Source: an uncultured Roseiflexaceae bacterium (GTDB lineage Bacteria; Chloroflexota; Chloroflexia; Chloroflexales; Roseiflexaceae). Taken from it: DNA of 44,507 bases. The notes under the pieces were generated by a model. That model saw only the letters and a list, made by a program, of their open reading frames with translations, was not told where the DNA came from and did not search any database. Position numbers and translations under genes: made by a program. The stretch lies in NCBI GenBank assembly GCA_937988885.1, contig CALKHR010000138.1:1-44507 (forward strand). The letters run 5' to 3'. Positions 1 through 8,842 of this stretch are shown here, piece by piece. Each line of letters starts with the position of its first letter. Position 1 is the first letter of the stretch.

Positions 1-141
1 GTACTATCCGTGTGTGCCAGTGCGTTTCATTGGCTATCGAGGACGGCATTCATCCGCGGCCTAAAGGCACAGGGCTTTCTGCCGCCTTTTCTGTAAACTA
101 TTGTAGCCGAGGATGTTTGGAATGTCGAATGTGCGCCGGAT

Positions 142-166
142 AAGGTGACAAGGTGACTGGGTGAAC
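142..166 (+). repeat. AAGGTGAC octamer repeat, site 1
   Basis: Two exact, contiguous copies of AAGGTGAC (142-149 and 150-157) are followed by a degenerate third copy (TGGGTGAAC). The same octamer recurs in two other intergenic places in this window, at 24564-24597 (opposite orientation) and 38591-38614. It lies in non-coding sequence just before the larger repeat array. Function unknown. Confidence 0.7.
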
Positions 167-180
167 TCATCGACAAGCAA

Positions 181-790
181 CGTCATCCTGAACAAGCGCA
201 GCGAAGTGAAGGATCTCTCCGAGAAAACATCGAACTACACTGTCACCTCGAACGAATGTAAGAGATCTCTACGCAGAAAACAATGCAATACAATGAGATT
301 CCTCTTTCCGTGCTACGCACTCCGTTCGGAATGACAGTGAAACCACAAAGCTACACACTGTCACAAAGCTACACACTGTCACCTTGAACGAATGTGAGAG
401 ATCTCTACGAAGAAAACAATGCAATACAATGAGATTCCTCTCTCCGTGCTATGCACTCCGTTCGGAATGACAGTGAAACCACAAAGCTACACACTGTCAC
501 AAAGCTACACACTGTCACCTCGAACGAACGTGAGAGATCTCTACGAAGAAAACAATGCAACACAATGAGATTCCTCTCTCCGTGCTGCGCACTCCGTTCG
601 GAATGACAGTGAAACCACAAAGCTACACACTGTCACCCGAACGAACGTGAGAGATCTCTACGAAGAAAACAACGCAACACAATGAGATTCCTCTCTCCGT
701 GCTATGCACTCCGTTCGGAATGACAGTGAAAACACAAAGTTCAACATTGTCATCTCGAACGAATGTGAGAGATCTCACCGCCACCCAAGA
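181..790. repeat. Tandem array of 117/136-bp units with inverted arms
   Basis: The landmark CGAACGAA (or a one-base variant) recurs at about 249, 385, 521, 638 and 756, giving periods of 136, 136, 117 and 118. The 19-bp difference is a tandem duplication of a tag reading ACAAAGCTACACACTGTC, present twice in the long units and once in the short ones. Each unit has a left arm (CACTGTCACCTCGAACGAA then GTGAGAGATCTC) and, about 25 bp later, a rough reverse complement (GAGATTCCTCTC, then TCCGTTCGGAATGACAGTG), so each unit is an imperfect palindrome that could fold. A diverged half unit lies at 181-235. Short open frames on both strands here are products of the repetition and are not genes. No spacers of unique sequence are present, so this is not a CRISPR array. 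Confidence 0.85.
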
Positions 791-797
791 ACGCCAA

Positions 798-823
798 CGG
801 GGTCCTGCACAGGCAGAACCCCG
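798..823 (-). terminator. Hairpin after the exporter operon
   Basis: 798-808 pairs with 813-823 (10 of 11 bp, ACAG loop, one C-A mismatch). It lies 35 bp past the stop of the ABC exporter gene on the minus strand. The sequence after the stem on that strand is only moderately T-rich, so termination strength is uncertain. Confidence 0.5.
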
Positions 824-857
824 ACCACACTTCATCCTCTCGGTTGTGAGATAGCGC

Positions 858-2711
858 TTACTGCTGAGGCGCAGGCTCCTCCCAGGGCTGGTACGAGAGC
901 GACTGGTGGCGGAAGTACGTGGTGTACAACTCCGCGTAGTGGTTGCCCTGCTCCAACAGCTGCTCGTGCGTGCCCTCCTCGATAATCTTGCCCTGCTGCA
1001 GCACAATAATGCGGTCCGCCGCCCGCACTGTCGAGAGACGGTGCGCGATCACCACGCTGGTGCGGCCACGCAGCACCGCCGCCAAGCCAGCCTGCACCTG
1101 CGCCTCGGTGAACGGGTCGATGCTGGCGGTCGCCTCGTCGAGCAGCAACACCGCCGGGTCCTGCAACAACACCCGCGCCAACGCCACCAACTGCCGCTGC
1201 CCAAGCGAGAGCCGCGCGCCGCGCTCACCCACATCGGTCTGCAAGCCCTGCGGCAGGTCATCGACCCAACTGCCATCGCCGAGCTGTCGCGCCGCCGCCG
1301 CCACTTCCTCATCGGTGGCGTCGGGGCGGCCATAGCGAATATTGTCGGCGATGGTGCCGGAGAACAGGAACGGCACCTGCGGCACCAGGCCAAGCTGTCG
1401 GCGATACGAGGCGAGATCCAGTTCGCGAATATCATGGCCGTCGATCAACAAGCGGCCCTCCTGGAACTCGTAGAAGCGCAGGATCAGCTTAATCAAGCTT
1501 GATTTGCCCGCGCCCGTGTGGCCCACCACCGCGAGCGCCTGCCCGGCGGGAATCTCCAGCGAGAAGTCGCGCAGCACCGCTGGCTTAGGCTTCGAGGCGC
1601 CCTCCTCAACCGCGTTGTCAGCCGCCTCGTCGTAGCTGAACGACACGCGATCGAAGGTGATGCGGCCCTGCAAACGCCCGATCTGCTTGTTGCCCGTCTG
1701 CACCACCTTGGCATCCGCATCGATCAGCGCAAAGACGCGCTCGCTCGCGGCCAAGCCCTGCTGAAACTGGCTCCAGAATGAGGCGATACTAGTGATTGGA
1801 TAGAAGAAAATCGCGATGCTCTGCACAAACAGATACCAATCGCCCAACGAGACGCTGTTGTCGATCACCAGCATACCGCCAACATACACCAACACTGCGA
1901 TAGCCACGCCCTCGATCGTGTTGAGCAGCGGGAAGATGCTGCCGAACACGCCCACACGTAGCAACTGCACGCGATAGGCCGTATGGTTCGTGTTCTGGAA
2001 ATCGGAATAGAGCGCGGCCTCTTGGCGGAAGTTCTTCGCCACCGCGATGCCGCTGACCGTCTCCTGAATGCTGGCATTGACGCTCGCCTGCGCGCGCTGT
2101 GTCTGGCGCATCGCGTGGCGCGCCAGCCGCCGGAACACCAACGCCACCACCGCAACGATCGGCACAATCGAACATGTCACCAGCGCCAAGCGCCAGTTGA
2201 CGAAAAACATCACCCCCGAGATCACCAACACCAGCACCAACTGGCTCAGCAACTCGATGGTGAGCGTGACGACCGTGGCGAAATCCTGCGTATCGGAGGT
2301 GACGCGGCTCACGATGCGGCCCGAGGCGTACTGATCGTAAAACGACAGGTCGCGGCGCATCACAGCGCGGAAGGCATCGCGACGCAGGGCGAACACCACA
2401 TCGCCGACCGCGCGCACGCCGATATACAAGCGCACAAAGTTGAAGCACCAGTACAACACGCCAAGGAGCGTCAGCAACGCCGTCACACCCAGCAAAATCT
2501 GCAAACCAGGCGAGCCGGAGAGCGTATCGATGCCCCACGAGACCAACAGCGGCGTGATCGTGGCGGAGATCGACATGAGCGCCATCAACGCGGCCACCAG
2601 CACAACAGTCCGCACGTGCGGCTTGAAATAGCCAGCGATGCGACGGATCAGCTCACTATCACGGTACGTTCGATCATAGGCCTCGGCATCAAGGCCGCCC
2701 ATTATCGACAT
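858..2711 (-). CDS. ABC exporter half-transporter, subunit with the catalytic Glu
   Basis: 617 aa, a fused type-IV ABC exporter: six predicted membrane helices in about residues 30-330, then a nucleotide-binding domain. Seen in the sequence: Walker A GHTGAGKSS at 397-405, signature LSLGQ at 501-505 (the second Gly of LSGGQ-type spacing is kept but the first is Leu), Walker B ending in D525-E526 with the catalytic Glu intact, and H-loop H557. It is the promoter-distal partner of the 593-aa half-transporter that starts at 4564. The pair fits the TM287/288 or BmrCD type of heterodimer, in which the subunit with the intact Glu carries a deviant signature motif, exactly as here. A GGAG box precedes the ATG. 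Substrate unknown; lipid or drug export is usual for the family. Confidence 0.95.
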   Translation of the reverse strand: MSIMGGLDAEAYDRTYRDSELIRRIAGYFKPHVRTVVLVAALMALMSISATITPLLVSWGIDTLSGSPGLQILLGVTALLTLLGVLYWCFNFVRLYIGVRAVGDVVFALRRDAFRAVMRRDLSFYDQYASGRIVSRVTSDTQDFATVVTLTIELLSQLVLVLVISGVMFFVNWRLALVTCSIVPIVAVVALVFRRLARHAMRQTQRAQASVNASIQETVSGIAVAKNFRQEAALYSDFQNTNHTAYRVQLLRVGVFGSIFPLLNTIEGVAIAVLVYVGGMLVIDNSVSLGDWYLFVQSIAIFFYPITSIASFWSQFQQGLAASERVFALIDADAKVVQTGNKQIGRLQGRITFDRVSFSYDEAADNAVEEGASKPKPAVLRDFSLEIPAGQALAVVGHTGAGKSSLIKLILRFYEFQEGRLLIDGHDIRELDLASYRRQLGLVPQVPFLFSGTIADNIRYGRPDATDEEVAAAARQLGDGSWVDDLPQGLQTDVGERGARLSLGQRQLVALARVLLQDPAVLLLDEATASIDPFTEAQVQAGLAAVLRGRTSVVIAHRLSTVRAADRIIVLQQGKIIEEGTHEQLLEQGNHYAELYTTYFRHQSLSYQPWEEPAPQQ

Positions 2712-2782
2712 AGGGATACTCCGAACAAGCTACTTTCGCCCTTGCGAAAGCAAAAGGTAACACCGTTACACGAACGTGACAG

Positions 2783-4564
2783 CTACTCTCGGGCAAAAAT
2801 CTGTCGGTAGGCCGGGCTTGTCGCCATCAACTCATCGTGCGTGCCCTGCGCCACCAGCACACCATTCTTCAGCATCAGAATACGGTCGGCGCGCCGAATC
2901 TGCACCAAGCGATGGGTGATCAGCATCGTCGTGCGGCCCTCAAGGATGCGGCGCATCGCCTGCTGAATCTGATCCTCAGTATTGCTATCGATCGCACTGG
3001 TCGAATCGTCGATGATCAAGATGCGCGGATCGCTCAGGAAGGCCCGCGCGATCGCGATGCGTTGGCGCTGCCCGCCCGAAAGCGTCACGCCGCGCTCGCC
3101 GACCACCGTATCGTAGCCTTCGGGCATCTGCATAATGAAATCGTGCGCCTGCGCCTGCCGCGCGGCCTGCTCGATCTGCTCGCGCGTCACCTCGCCCTTC
3201 GCACCAAACGCGATATTCTCCGCAATCGTGCGCGAGAACAAGAAGATATCCTGCTCGATAGTGGCGATCTGCGAGCGCAGCGCCTCCATACTCCAATCGC
3301 GCACATCGATGCCATCGACCAGCACGCGCCCACTGAGCGGGTCGAACGTGCGGTTGATCAGCTTGGTGAGCGTGCTCTTGCCAGCGCCAGTTTGGCCCAC
3401 GATCGCGATCGTCTCGCCAGCGTTGGCGGTGAAGCTGATCTGCTTCAAGGCCAGCGCATCGGCCTCGCCGTAGCTAAAGCTCACATCCTCGAAGGTGATC
3501 GAGCCTTTGATCGGCGCAGCGTAGCCGTTGACGTTCTCATCAAGCTCCGTCTCGGTCTTGATCAGGGAGAGGACACGCCCAGCGCTCGCCAGGCCCTGCT
3601 GCACCACCGAGAAGCTGGTGAGCGAGAACGAAGTTGGCGACTGCAGCACGCCCATCAGCGACATAAACGTGATCACCTCGCCCATGGTGATGCTGCCCTG
3701 CATATAGAGCCAGAGCGAATGGCCGAACGCCAAACCGAAGGCGATGCCGTAGACCAACAGCGGCAGATAGCGGGCGGTCACCTCGCCTTCGCGGATGAAC
3801 ATATCGCGGTAGTTGCTGGCCAAGCGCAGAAAGCGCTGTTGCTCCTCGTTCTCTTGCGCGAACCCCTTCACCACCTCGATACCCGCGATCGCCTCTGCCA
3901 AGCCCGCGTTCATCTGGCCGAAGCGCTCGCGCAGCGCACCAGCCACCGGACGCAGCGCTTCGTTGTAGCGGTGCAGCGTGATCGAGAAGCAGATCAGGAA
4001 CAGCACCGGCACCAGCAGCAACTCCAGCCGCATCAACGCGATCGTCACCAGCGGCACAATCAGCGTTAGCAGCGACTCGACCGACATACCGATCGCCGGG
4101 CTGATCAGTTGGCTCAACATCTGCACATCGTTGGTGACGCGGGCCATCAGCTCGCCGACGCGCTGGCGACCGTGGAAGGTTTGGCTTTTGCCCAGCAGGC
4201 TCAGGTACACCTCATCGCGAGCGTCGCGCTCCACCCGTTGCGCCAACACGCGGATGGAGATGCTGTTGACGATATCGCACAGCCCGTAGCCCACGTAGGT
4301 CGAGAGGACCCACAGCGCGGCCCAACCGAGCGCGCTGAGCGTCGGGTTTTGCGAGACCGTATCGAAGGAACGGCCCACAAACACAGCGCCCAGACTCTGG
4401 GTGGAAGCCATACCGATAAGCGTCACCAGGTAGATCAGCGGCAACAAGGGATAGCGCCAAACGTGGGAGCTCACCCATCGCCAGGGCGAGCGCAGATCGT
4501 AGATATACGCATCAGCCGACGTGAATTCGCAGTGGTTCGCATTAGTGGTCGCTTGTGACAGCAT
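2783..4564 (-). CDS. ABC exporter half-transporter, subunit with degenerate site
   Basis: 593 aa with an N-terminal membrane domain (about residues 35-310) and a C-terminal ATPase domain. Walker A GQTGAGKST is at 390-398, a consensus LSGGQ signature at 495-499, Walker B ends in D519-D520, and the H-loop His is H551. The catalytic Glu is replaced by Asp (D520), the hallmark of the degenerate site in heterodimeric bacterial exporters. Its Walker B would face the LSLGQ signature of the downstream 617-aa partner, making one degenerate and one canonical ATP site. The genes are 71 bp apart on the same strand. A GGAG box lies upstream of the ATG. Substrate cannot be read from the sequence. Confidence 0.95.
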   Translation of the reverse strand: MLSQATTNANHCEFTSADAYIYDLRSPWRWVSSHVWRYPLLPLIYLVTLIGMASTQSLGAVFVGRSFDTVSQNPTLSALGWAALWVLSTYVGYGLCDIVNSISIRVLAQRVERDARDEVYLSLLGKSQTFHGRQRVGELMARVTNDVQMLSQLISPAIGMSVESLLTLIVPLVTIALMRLELLLVPVLFLICFSITLHRYNEALRPVAGALRERFGQMNAGLAEAIAGIEVVKGFAQENEEQQRFLRLASNYRDMFIREGEVTARYLPLLVYGIAFGLAFGHSLWLYMQGSITMGEVITFMSLMGVLQSPTSFSLTSFSVVQQGLASAGRVLSLIKTETELDENVNGYAAPIKGSITFEDVSFSYGEADALALKQISFTANAGETIAIVGQTGAGKSTLTKLINRTFDPLSGRVLVDGIDVRDWSMEALRSQIATIEQDIFLFSRTIAENIAFGAKGEVTREQIEQAARQAQAHDFIMQMPEGYDTVVGERGVTLSGGQRQRIAIARAFLSDPRILIIDDSTSAIDSNTEDQIQQAMRRILEGRTTMLITHRLVQIRRADRILMLKNGVLVAQGTHDELMATSPAYRQIFARE

Positions 4565-4738
4565 AAATCTCCGAACCTATACCAAATGTTGAGAAAAGGG
4601 GTGTACTTCTTGAACGACGCTCTTGACAGTACAACGGTTACAGAATCACAAGAAACGTGATGTTGATGCGCAATGCAAGGTTTTGTATACAGCTATCGAA
4701 ACACAATGTCGCGAAGTGTACCACATCTTTCGCAAATG

Positions 4739-4773
4739 AAAAACTTCACCCCTCCTGTGAGGAAGGGGTGAAG
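4739..4773 (-). terminator. Intrinsic terminator of the oppDF genes
   Basis: A perfect 10-bp stem (4744-4753 with 4764-4773) with a 10-nt loop is followed, on the minus strand, by five T (plus-strand A at 4739-4743). It lies 27 bp past the stop of the OppF-like gene. The rest of 4565-4738 shows no gene; it is the leader of the exporter operon. Confidence 0.85.
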
Positions 4774-4799
4774 CTTCGGAGCAATGGTGCCACGTACGC

Positions 4800-5765
4800 C
4801 TAGTTGGAGACGCGGCTTGCGGCCACAAAGTGGCCGGGCCGAACCTCGACCATATCCGAGTTTTTCTCGGTGTAGTCGAAGTTGGGGTCCATAATGATGC
4901 GCTGGCGAGTGCGCTCGATATCGGGATCGGGGATCGGCACCGCCGAGAGCAGCACCTTGGTGTAGGGGTGCTCGGGGTTGTTGTACAACTCGTCGGTCTC
5001 GGCCATCTCGACGATCTTGCCCTTGTACATCACCGCCACACGCTGGCACATGTGCCGGATCATGCTGAGGTCGTGAGCGATGAACAGGTAGGTGAGGTTC
5101 AGTTGCTCGCGCAGATCGTCGAGCAGGTTGATCACCTGCGCTTGGATCGACACGTCGAGCGCCGAGATCGGCTCGTCACAGACGATGAACGACGGCTCGA
5201 CGGCGAGGGCGCGGGCGATACCAACGCGCTGGCGCTGGCCACCCGAGAACTCGTGGGGGTAGCGGTTCGCCAAATTCGGGTTCAAACCGACCATCTCCAG
5301 CAACTCGCCGACGCGGCTGCGAATGGCATCGCGACCCTGGCGCAGCTTGTGCACAATGATCGGCTCACTCACGATCTCGCCGATCGTCATGCGAGGGTTG
5401 AGGCTCGCATAGGGATCCTGGAAGACCATCTGCATATTGCGGCGCATCTTGCGCAATTCTTCGCCGCGCTTCTGCATCAGGTCCTCGCCGTTGAACAGCA
5501 CTTGGCCGGAGGTGGGGCGGTGCAGCATCAGCAGCGCGCGCCCAGTGGTGCTCTTGCCACTACCCGATTCGCCCACAAGGCCAAGGGTTTCGCCTGGGTA
5601 GATGTCGAAGGAGACATCATCCACAGCTTTGATAGCACCAACTTGGCGCTGAAACAGCACGCCCTGAGTAATCGGGAAGTGCTTAACAAGGTTGCGCACC
5701 TGCAACAGCGGTTTGCTGTCCGACGGCGGAGCGGCGGTCACGGCGCGCTCAGTGGTCGTGCTCAT
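4800..5765 (-). CDS. Peptide ABC transporter ATP-binding protein, OppF/DppF type
   Basis: 321 aa. Walker A GESGSGKST at 65-73, signature FSGGQRQ from 173, Walker B Asp-Glu at 197-198, typical of the OppF/DppF ATPase that powers di- or oligopeptide (sometimes nickel or sugar) import. It starts 12 bp after the OppD-type gene, with AAGGTGA before the ATG, so the two are co-transcribed. The usual C-terminal cysteine motif of the OppDF family is absent; the tail is acidic and ends near residue 321. No OppA, OppB or OppC gene is adjacent, so the ATPases must pair with permeases encoded elsewhere, or the operon has been split. Confidence 0.93.
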   Translation of the reverse strand: MSTTTERAVTAAPPSDSKPLLQVRNLVKHFPITQGVLFQRQVGAIKAVDDVSFDIYPGETLGLVGESGSGKSTTGRALLMLHRPTSGQVLFNGEDLMQKRGEELRKMRRNMQMVFQDPYASLNPRMTIGEIVSEPIIVHKLRQGRDAIRSRVGELLEMVGLNPNLANRYPHEFSGGQRQRVGIARALAVEPSFIVCDEPISALDVSIQAQVINLLDDLREQLNLTYLFIAHDLSMIRHMCQRVAVMYKGKIVEMAETDELYNNPEHPYTKVLLSAVPIPDPDIERTRQRIIMDPNFDYTEKNSDMVEVRPGHFVAASRVSN

Positions 5766-5777
5766 GAGTAATTCACC

Positions 5778-6788
5778 TTATACTTTTTCAGCTTGTGACT
5801 GTCGAATCTTACGCAGATCGTACCAGGCGGCTGCCAAATGGCCAGGCTCACCATCTTCCACCTGCTTGAGCGGCGGAGCCTCAACCCAGCAACGCTCGGT
5901 GGCGTAGGGGTTACGAGGTGCAAACGCATCTCCGGGAGGCGGCTGAAGCATGTTCGGCGGCATACCACCGATCTGAGTCAGGCGCGTGCCGCGCTTCTGG
6001 TCGGCGCGGGGCAACGAGTTCAACAACCCGAGCGTGTACGCGTTGCGTGGGTCCTTGAACACACTGCGAACTGGACCGCGCTCGACGATACGACCGGCGT
6101 ACATCACCTGCACGGTCTCGGCCATACCAGCGACCACACCAAGGTCGTGGGTGATCCAGATGATCGCCATACCCAGTTTATCCTGCAGGCGCTTGACCAG
6201 GTCGATAATCTGAGCTTGGATCGTCACATCCAACGCCGTAGTTGGCTCGTCGGCGATCAGCAGCTTCGGGTTACAGGCAAGGCCAATCGCGATCATCACG
6301 CGCTGGCGCATACCGCCCGAGAACTGATGAGGATAATCGTTGAGTCGTTGGCGAGCGTTCGGAATACCGACCAGCGTCAGCAGTTCGACCGCGCGGTCAG
6401 CAGCTTCCTTCGGCGACATCTTGAGGTGCAGTGTCAACACCTCGGTGATCTGTCGGCCAATCGTCAACACCGGGTTCAACGACGTCATTGGGTCCTGGAA
6501 GATCATACCGATCTGACCACCGCGAATCGAGCGGATGGTCGACTCGGGAGCCTTGAGCAGGTCGACGCCCTCGAACAGCACCTCGCCGCCCACGATCCGG
6601 CCAGGAGGAGTGGGGATCAGCCGCAGCATCGAAAGAACGTGAACGCTCTTACCGCTACCCGATTCGCCCACAACACCCAACACCTCGCCCTCGTTTAGCG
6701 AGTACGAGACCCCATTCACCGCATGGACAATACCATCCGGTGTGTTGAACTGAACAACGAGATCCTTTACTTCCAACAAAACGCCCAT
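5778..6788 (-). CDS. Peptide ABC transporter ATP-binding protein, OppD/DppD type
   Basis: 336 aa. Walker A GESGSGKS at 41-48, signature FSGGM at 156-160, Walker B Asp-Glu at 180-181. The C-terminal oligopeptide-transporter domain is present (about residues 255-305), but the usual GCxFxxRCPxA...C motif reads GDAFAPRNPYA...C: Cys is replaced by Asp287 and Asn293, and only Cys300 remains. In related proteins those cysteines hold an iron-sulfur cluster, so this copy should lack it. AAGGAG lies about 12 nt before the ATG. It is the first gene of a two-gene unit with the OppF-type gene. Confidence 0.93.
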   Translation of the reverse strand: MGVLLEVKDLVVQFNTPDGIVHAVNGVSYSLNEGEVLGVVGESGSGKSVHVLSMLRLIPTPPGRIVGGEVLFEGVDLLKAPESTIRSIRGGQIGMIFQDPMTSLNPVLTIGRQITEVLTLHLKMSPKEAADRAVELLTLVGIPNARQRLNDYPHQFSGGMRQRVMIAIGLACNPKLLIADEPTTALDVTIQAQIIDLVKRLQDKLGMAIIWITHDLGVVAGMAETVQVMYAGRIVERGPVRSVFKDPRNAYTLGLLNSLPRADQKRGTRLTQIGGMPPNMLQPPPGDAFAPRNPYATERCWVEAPPLKQVEDGEPGHLAAAWYDLRKIRQSQAEKV

Positions 6789-7212
6789 GTGTGCAGTTGC
6801 TCCTTTCAGTTCAGCGTTTCCGGAGGTAGGATTATATACCGCAGCACAGAGCTGCCTTGTCCCAACATATGATCAGGGCCACAACTGCCCTTATTTGCCC
6901 AAGCAAATCCACGGATATCAGTAGCTCGATGCCGCATCGCTGATTGCTGAAAGGCACCTAAATAGAACCGCAACAGGCTTGCTTGTTGCCGAGGCCAAAT
7001 ATCCCCCGACGTATCCAGACAAATAGACTTTTGATGTAGTAGACTCATATGTGGTTGGCCAAGCGCCCTCTGCTTGGCTGGGTAAATGTGCATGGTTAAA
7101 GCATCTGGTTGATGTGCTCTGCGCACACGTCCCCATATGCAATTCTGGCCCCGAGCGACCTGCGGAGCAACAGGTGCGACATCCTGCATCCACATTTGTG
7201 TGCTCTGGGCGC
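6789..7212. other. Intergenic region, no gene seen
   Basis: 424 bp between oppD and the DUF2470 gene. The minus strand has a TATAAT at 6836-6831, placed to serve oppD, but no convincing -35 box lies 16-18 bp upstream of it. A 7-bp hairpin (7058-7064 with 7072-7078) lies within. Open frames here look random in composition, and one of them overlaps the DUF2470 gene. Confidence 0.5.
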
Positions 7213-7674
7213 TCACAGTGCCCCCTGATACTGTGCTTGTCGAGCCAAGCCCACCATGCAAGGGCCCAGCTGATCGGCATGCACAAGCGGAGCGGCGAAC
7301 AGTATCCGGGCAACTGTTTCGCGCTCGCCAGCTCGAGCAACAAGGTCGAGGCCGTGGGCATCGATTCGCGTCAACTCGGCTGTTTGGGTCCAGGGAAGGT
7401 CAGCCAAACGCTGCACAAACGCCAAGAGTGCATCGGCATGTTCGCGGTTCATTCGCTGCACCATGCCTTCAACAACCTCAGCGGGCAAGACCAAAGGCGT
7501 TTCAGGCGCCTGATCCTCTCCTCGTACCGAACGTGATCCGCGGCGCACTCGCATCAGCCCGTTTGGCTCCAGCTTTGCTTCGTGCGCCAGCGAAATCAAC
7601 CTCCAACCAATACCGACTAACACCGCTGCTAGAATGATTTGGATTGCGCCCGTGACAAACGAGAGATCGACCAT
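7213..7674 (-). CDS. Membrane-anchored DUF2470 domain protein
   Basis: 153 aa from the ATG at 7674, chosen because it follows the stop of the DtxR-like gene by 11 bp; an upstream in-frame start at 7704 would overlap that gene. The N-terminus is one hydrophobic helix (about residues 5-22), then a basic linker. From about residue 65 a DUF2470 domain is recognisable: VVEGMVQRMNREHADAL, then TRIDAHGLDL, then an FAAPLVHADQ stretch. DUF2470 is normally the C-terminal part of HugZ-type heme-degrading or heme-binding proteins and of plant GluTR-binding protein. Here it stands alone on a membrane anchor and is likely co-transcribed with the regulator. A heme-linked role is inference from the family. 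Confidence 0.8.
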   Translation of the reverse strand: MVDLSFVTGAIQIILAAVLVGIGWRLISLAHEAKLEPNGLMRVRRGSRSVRGEDQAPETPLVLPAEVVEGMVQRMNREHADALLAFVQRLADLPWTQTAELTRIDAHGLDLVARAGERETVARILFAAPLVHADQLGPCMVGLARQAQYQGAL

Positions 7675-7685
7675 AGCAACCCGTG

Positions 7686-8387
7686 TTAGATACACTCGCC
7701 CCAAATCAAGTTCGCAACACGGTGCGAGAGCGTCATACGACGATCGGCGCGGCGCACCGCCACACTATCCTGCGAATCGGTCAAGCGCAGCAGCTCGGTA
7801 CCGGGCAGCAAGCCCCGCGTCGAAAGCAACTGTAGCGTACAGGCATCCTCTCCCGCCTCCTCGTCGATGCGCCGGATCACAAAACGCGACCCCGAAGGCG
7901 CTGCGCTCAAGCGCATATCCTGCACTGGCGGCAGACCTTGGCCGGGAATAGGGTTGCCGTGCGGACAGGTCGTCGATTGGCCGACCAACGCCTCAATCCG
8001 CGCTTCAAAAGCGGGCGAGAGCGAAGGCTCCAGGCGGATCGCCTCCTGATGCACTTGGTGCCACGGTATACCAACAATACTATAAAGAAAACATTCGAGC
8101 AACCGGTGTCGGCGCACGATCTGATTTGCGAGCTCGGTTCCTGTCTCTGTTAATTCGATGGCCCCTGAAGCATCACGCCGAATCAGATGCTTACGTTCCA
8201 GGCGCTGCACGACATTGGTCACCGTTGGGGGACGAACACGCATCCAACGCGCGAGATGCGCCGCAATCACAGGCTCATTACGCGATGCAAGATAGCTGAT
8301 CACTTCGAGATAGGAGCGTTCGACCGGAGTGGGATGTTCATCATCTGAGGTCGTCGGTCGGCCCGAACGTGTCATTAAAGCGTTCAT
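7686..8387 (-). CDS. DtxR/MntR-family transcriptional regulator, primary metal site lost
   Basis: 233 aa from the ATG at 8387, preceded by AAGGAG with 7-nt spacing. Winged helix at about residues 24-85, dimerisation and metal domain at about 90-150 (including CPHGNPIPG), then a C-terminal FeoA/SH3-like domain. Aligned by eye to diphtheria DtxR, ancillary-site residues are kept: H94 (H79), E98 (E83), H113 (H98). In the primary site, C102 becomes I117, H106 becomes P121 and M10 becomes S25; only E120 (E105) remains. The family represses iron or manganese uptake genes with bound metal, so metal sensing here is probably altered. It is followed at 11 bp by the DUF2470 gene. Confidence 0.9.
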   Translation of the reverse strand: MNALMTRSGRPTTSDDEHPTPVERSYLEVISYLASRNEPVIAAHLARWMRVRPPTVTNVVQRLERKHLIRRDASGAIELTETGTELANQIVRRHRLLECFLYSIVGIPWHQVHQEAIRLEPSLSPAFEARIEALVGQSTTCPHGNPIPGQGLPPVQDMRLSAAPSGSRFVIRRIDEEAGEDACTLQLLSTRGLLPGTELLRLTDSQDSVAVRRADRRMTLSHRVANLIWGECI

Positions 8388-8842
8388 AGACAAACTCCTT
8401 CATCAGTCAGCATATGGCGTGTCGGGGGTGGAGACGAAGCGAGCACGGATCGATGTGTGTGCCGATCAACCCGCCCTGTTGTTTGACACAATCCCCTCGA
8501 CCCAACCAGCCATAACGGTAACAAGTGTGGAAACAATAACAATCGACATTTTCCCCATTGTCATTTTGAAACAGCCGCGCAAGGCACTTCTGCTCTCTCA
8601 ATCACCCACATATAGATAATCTGCAAGTACCATATCATATCATATATTTGGCATATTGATGAACACTAGCCCAGCACCCGCCGTATTCGTGATATTAATC
8701 ACCAAAACAAGCTGTAGACATGCCGGATCTCTGCAAGCCTATAGCTTGGTTCGCATCCATACGTTGGCGTAGTCGATCCGCAATCAACATCAAAACGACA
8801 ATCGATCATATGCTGAGGCGCGAAAGCTGCGCCTGATACGAA
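8388..8842. other. Intergenic region, no gene seen
   Basis: 455 bp between the DtxR-like gene and the PNPOx gene. A hairpin (8816-8821 with 8829-8834) lies 9 bp short of the PNPOx stop, on the downstream side, without a T tract. The stretch around 8638-8660 is AT-rich with repeated CATAT steps. No consensus DtxR or MntR operator was recognised. Confidence 0.45.

Noticed and set aside
181..790. CRISPR array
   Set aside because: The whole unit is repeated with no unique spacers, and no cas gene is near.
405..1006. Short open frames within the repeat array (for example 405-620 and 623-1006, minus)
   Set aside because: They repeat the same peptide because the DNA repeats, have no ribosome-binding site, and the second runs antisense-in-frame-shift into the exporter gene.
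6806..7361. Open frames of 147-151 codons between oppD and the DUF2470 gene
   Set aside because: Composition is random-looking, there is no recognised domain, and they overlap the better-supported DUF2470 gene.
8388..8842. DtxR/IdeR-type operator near the regulator
   Set aside because: No sequence resembling the TTAGGTTAG-type palindrome was found; a changed regulator may also bind a different site.
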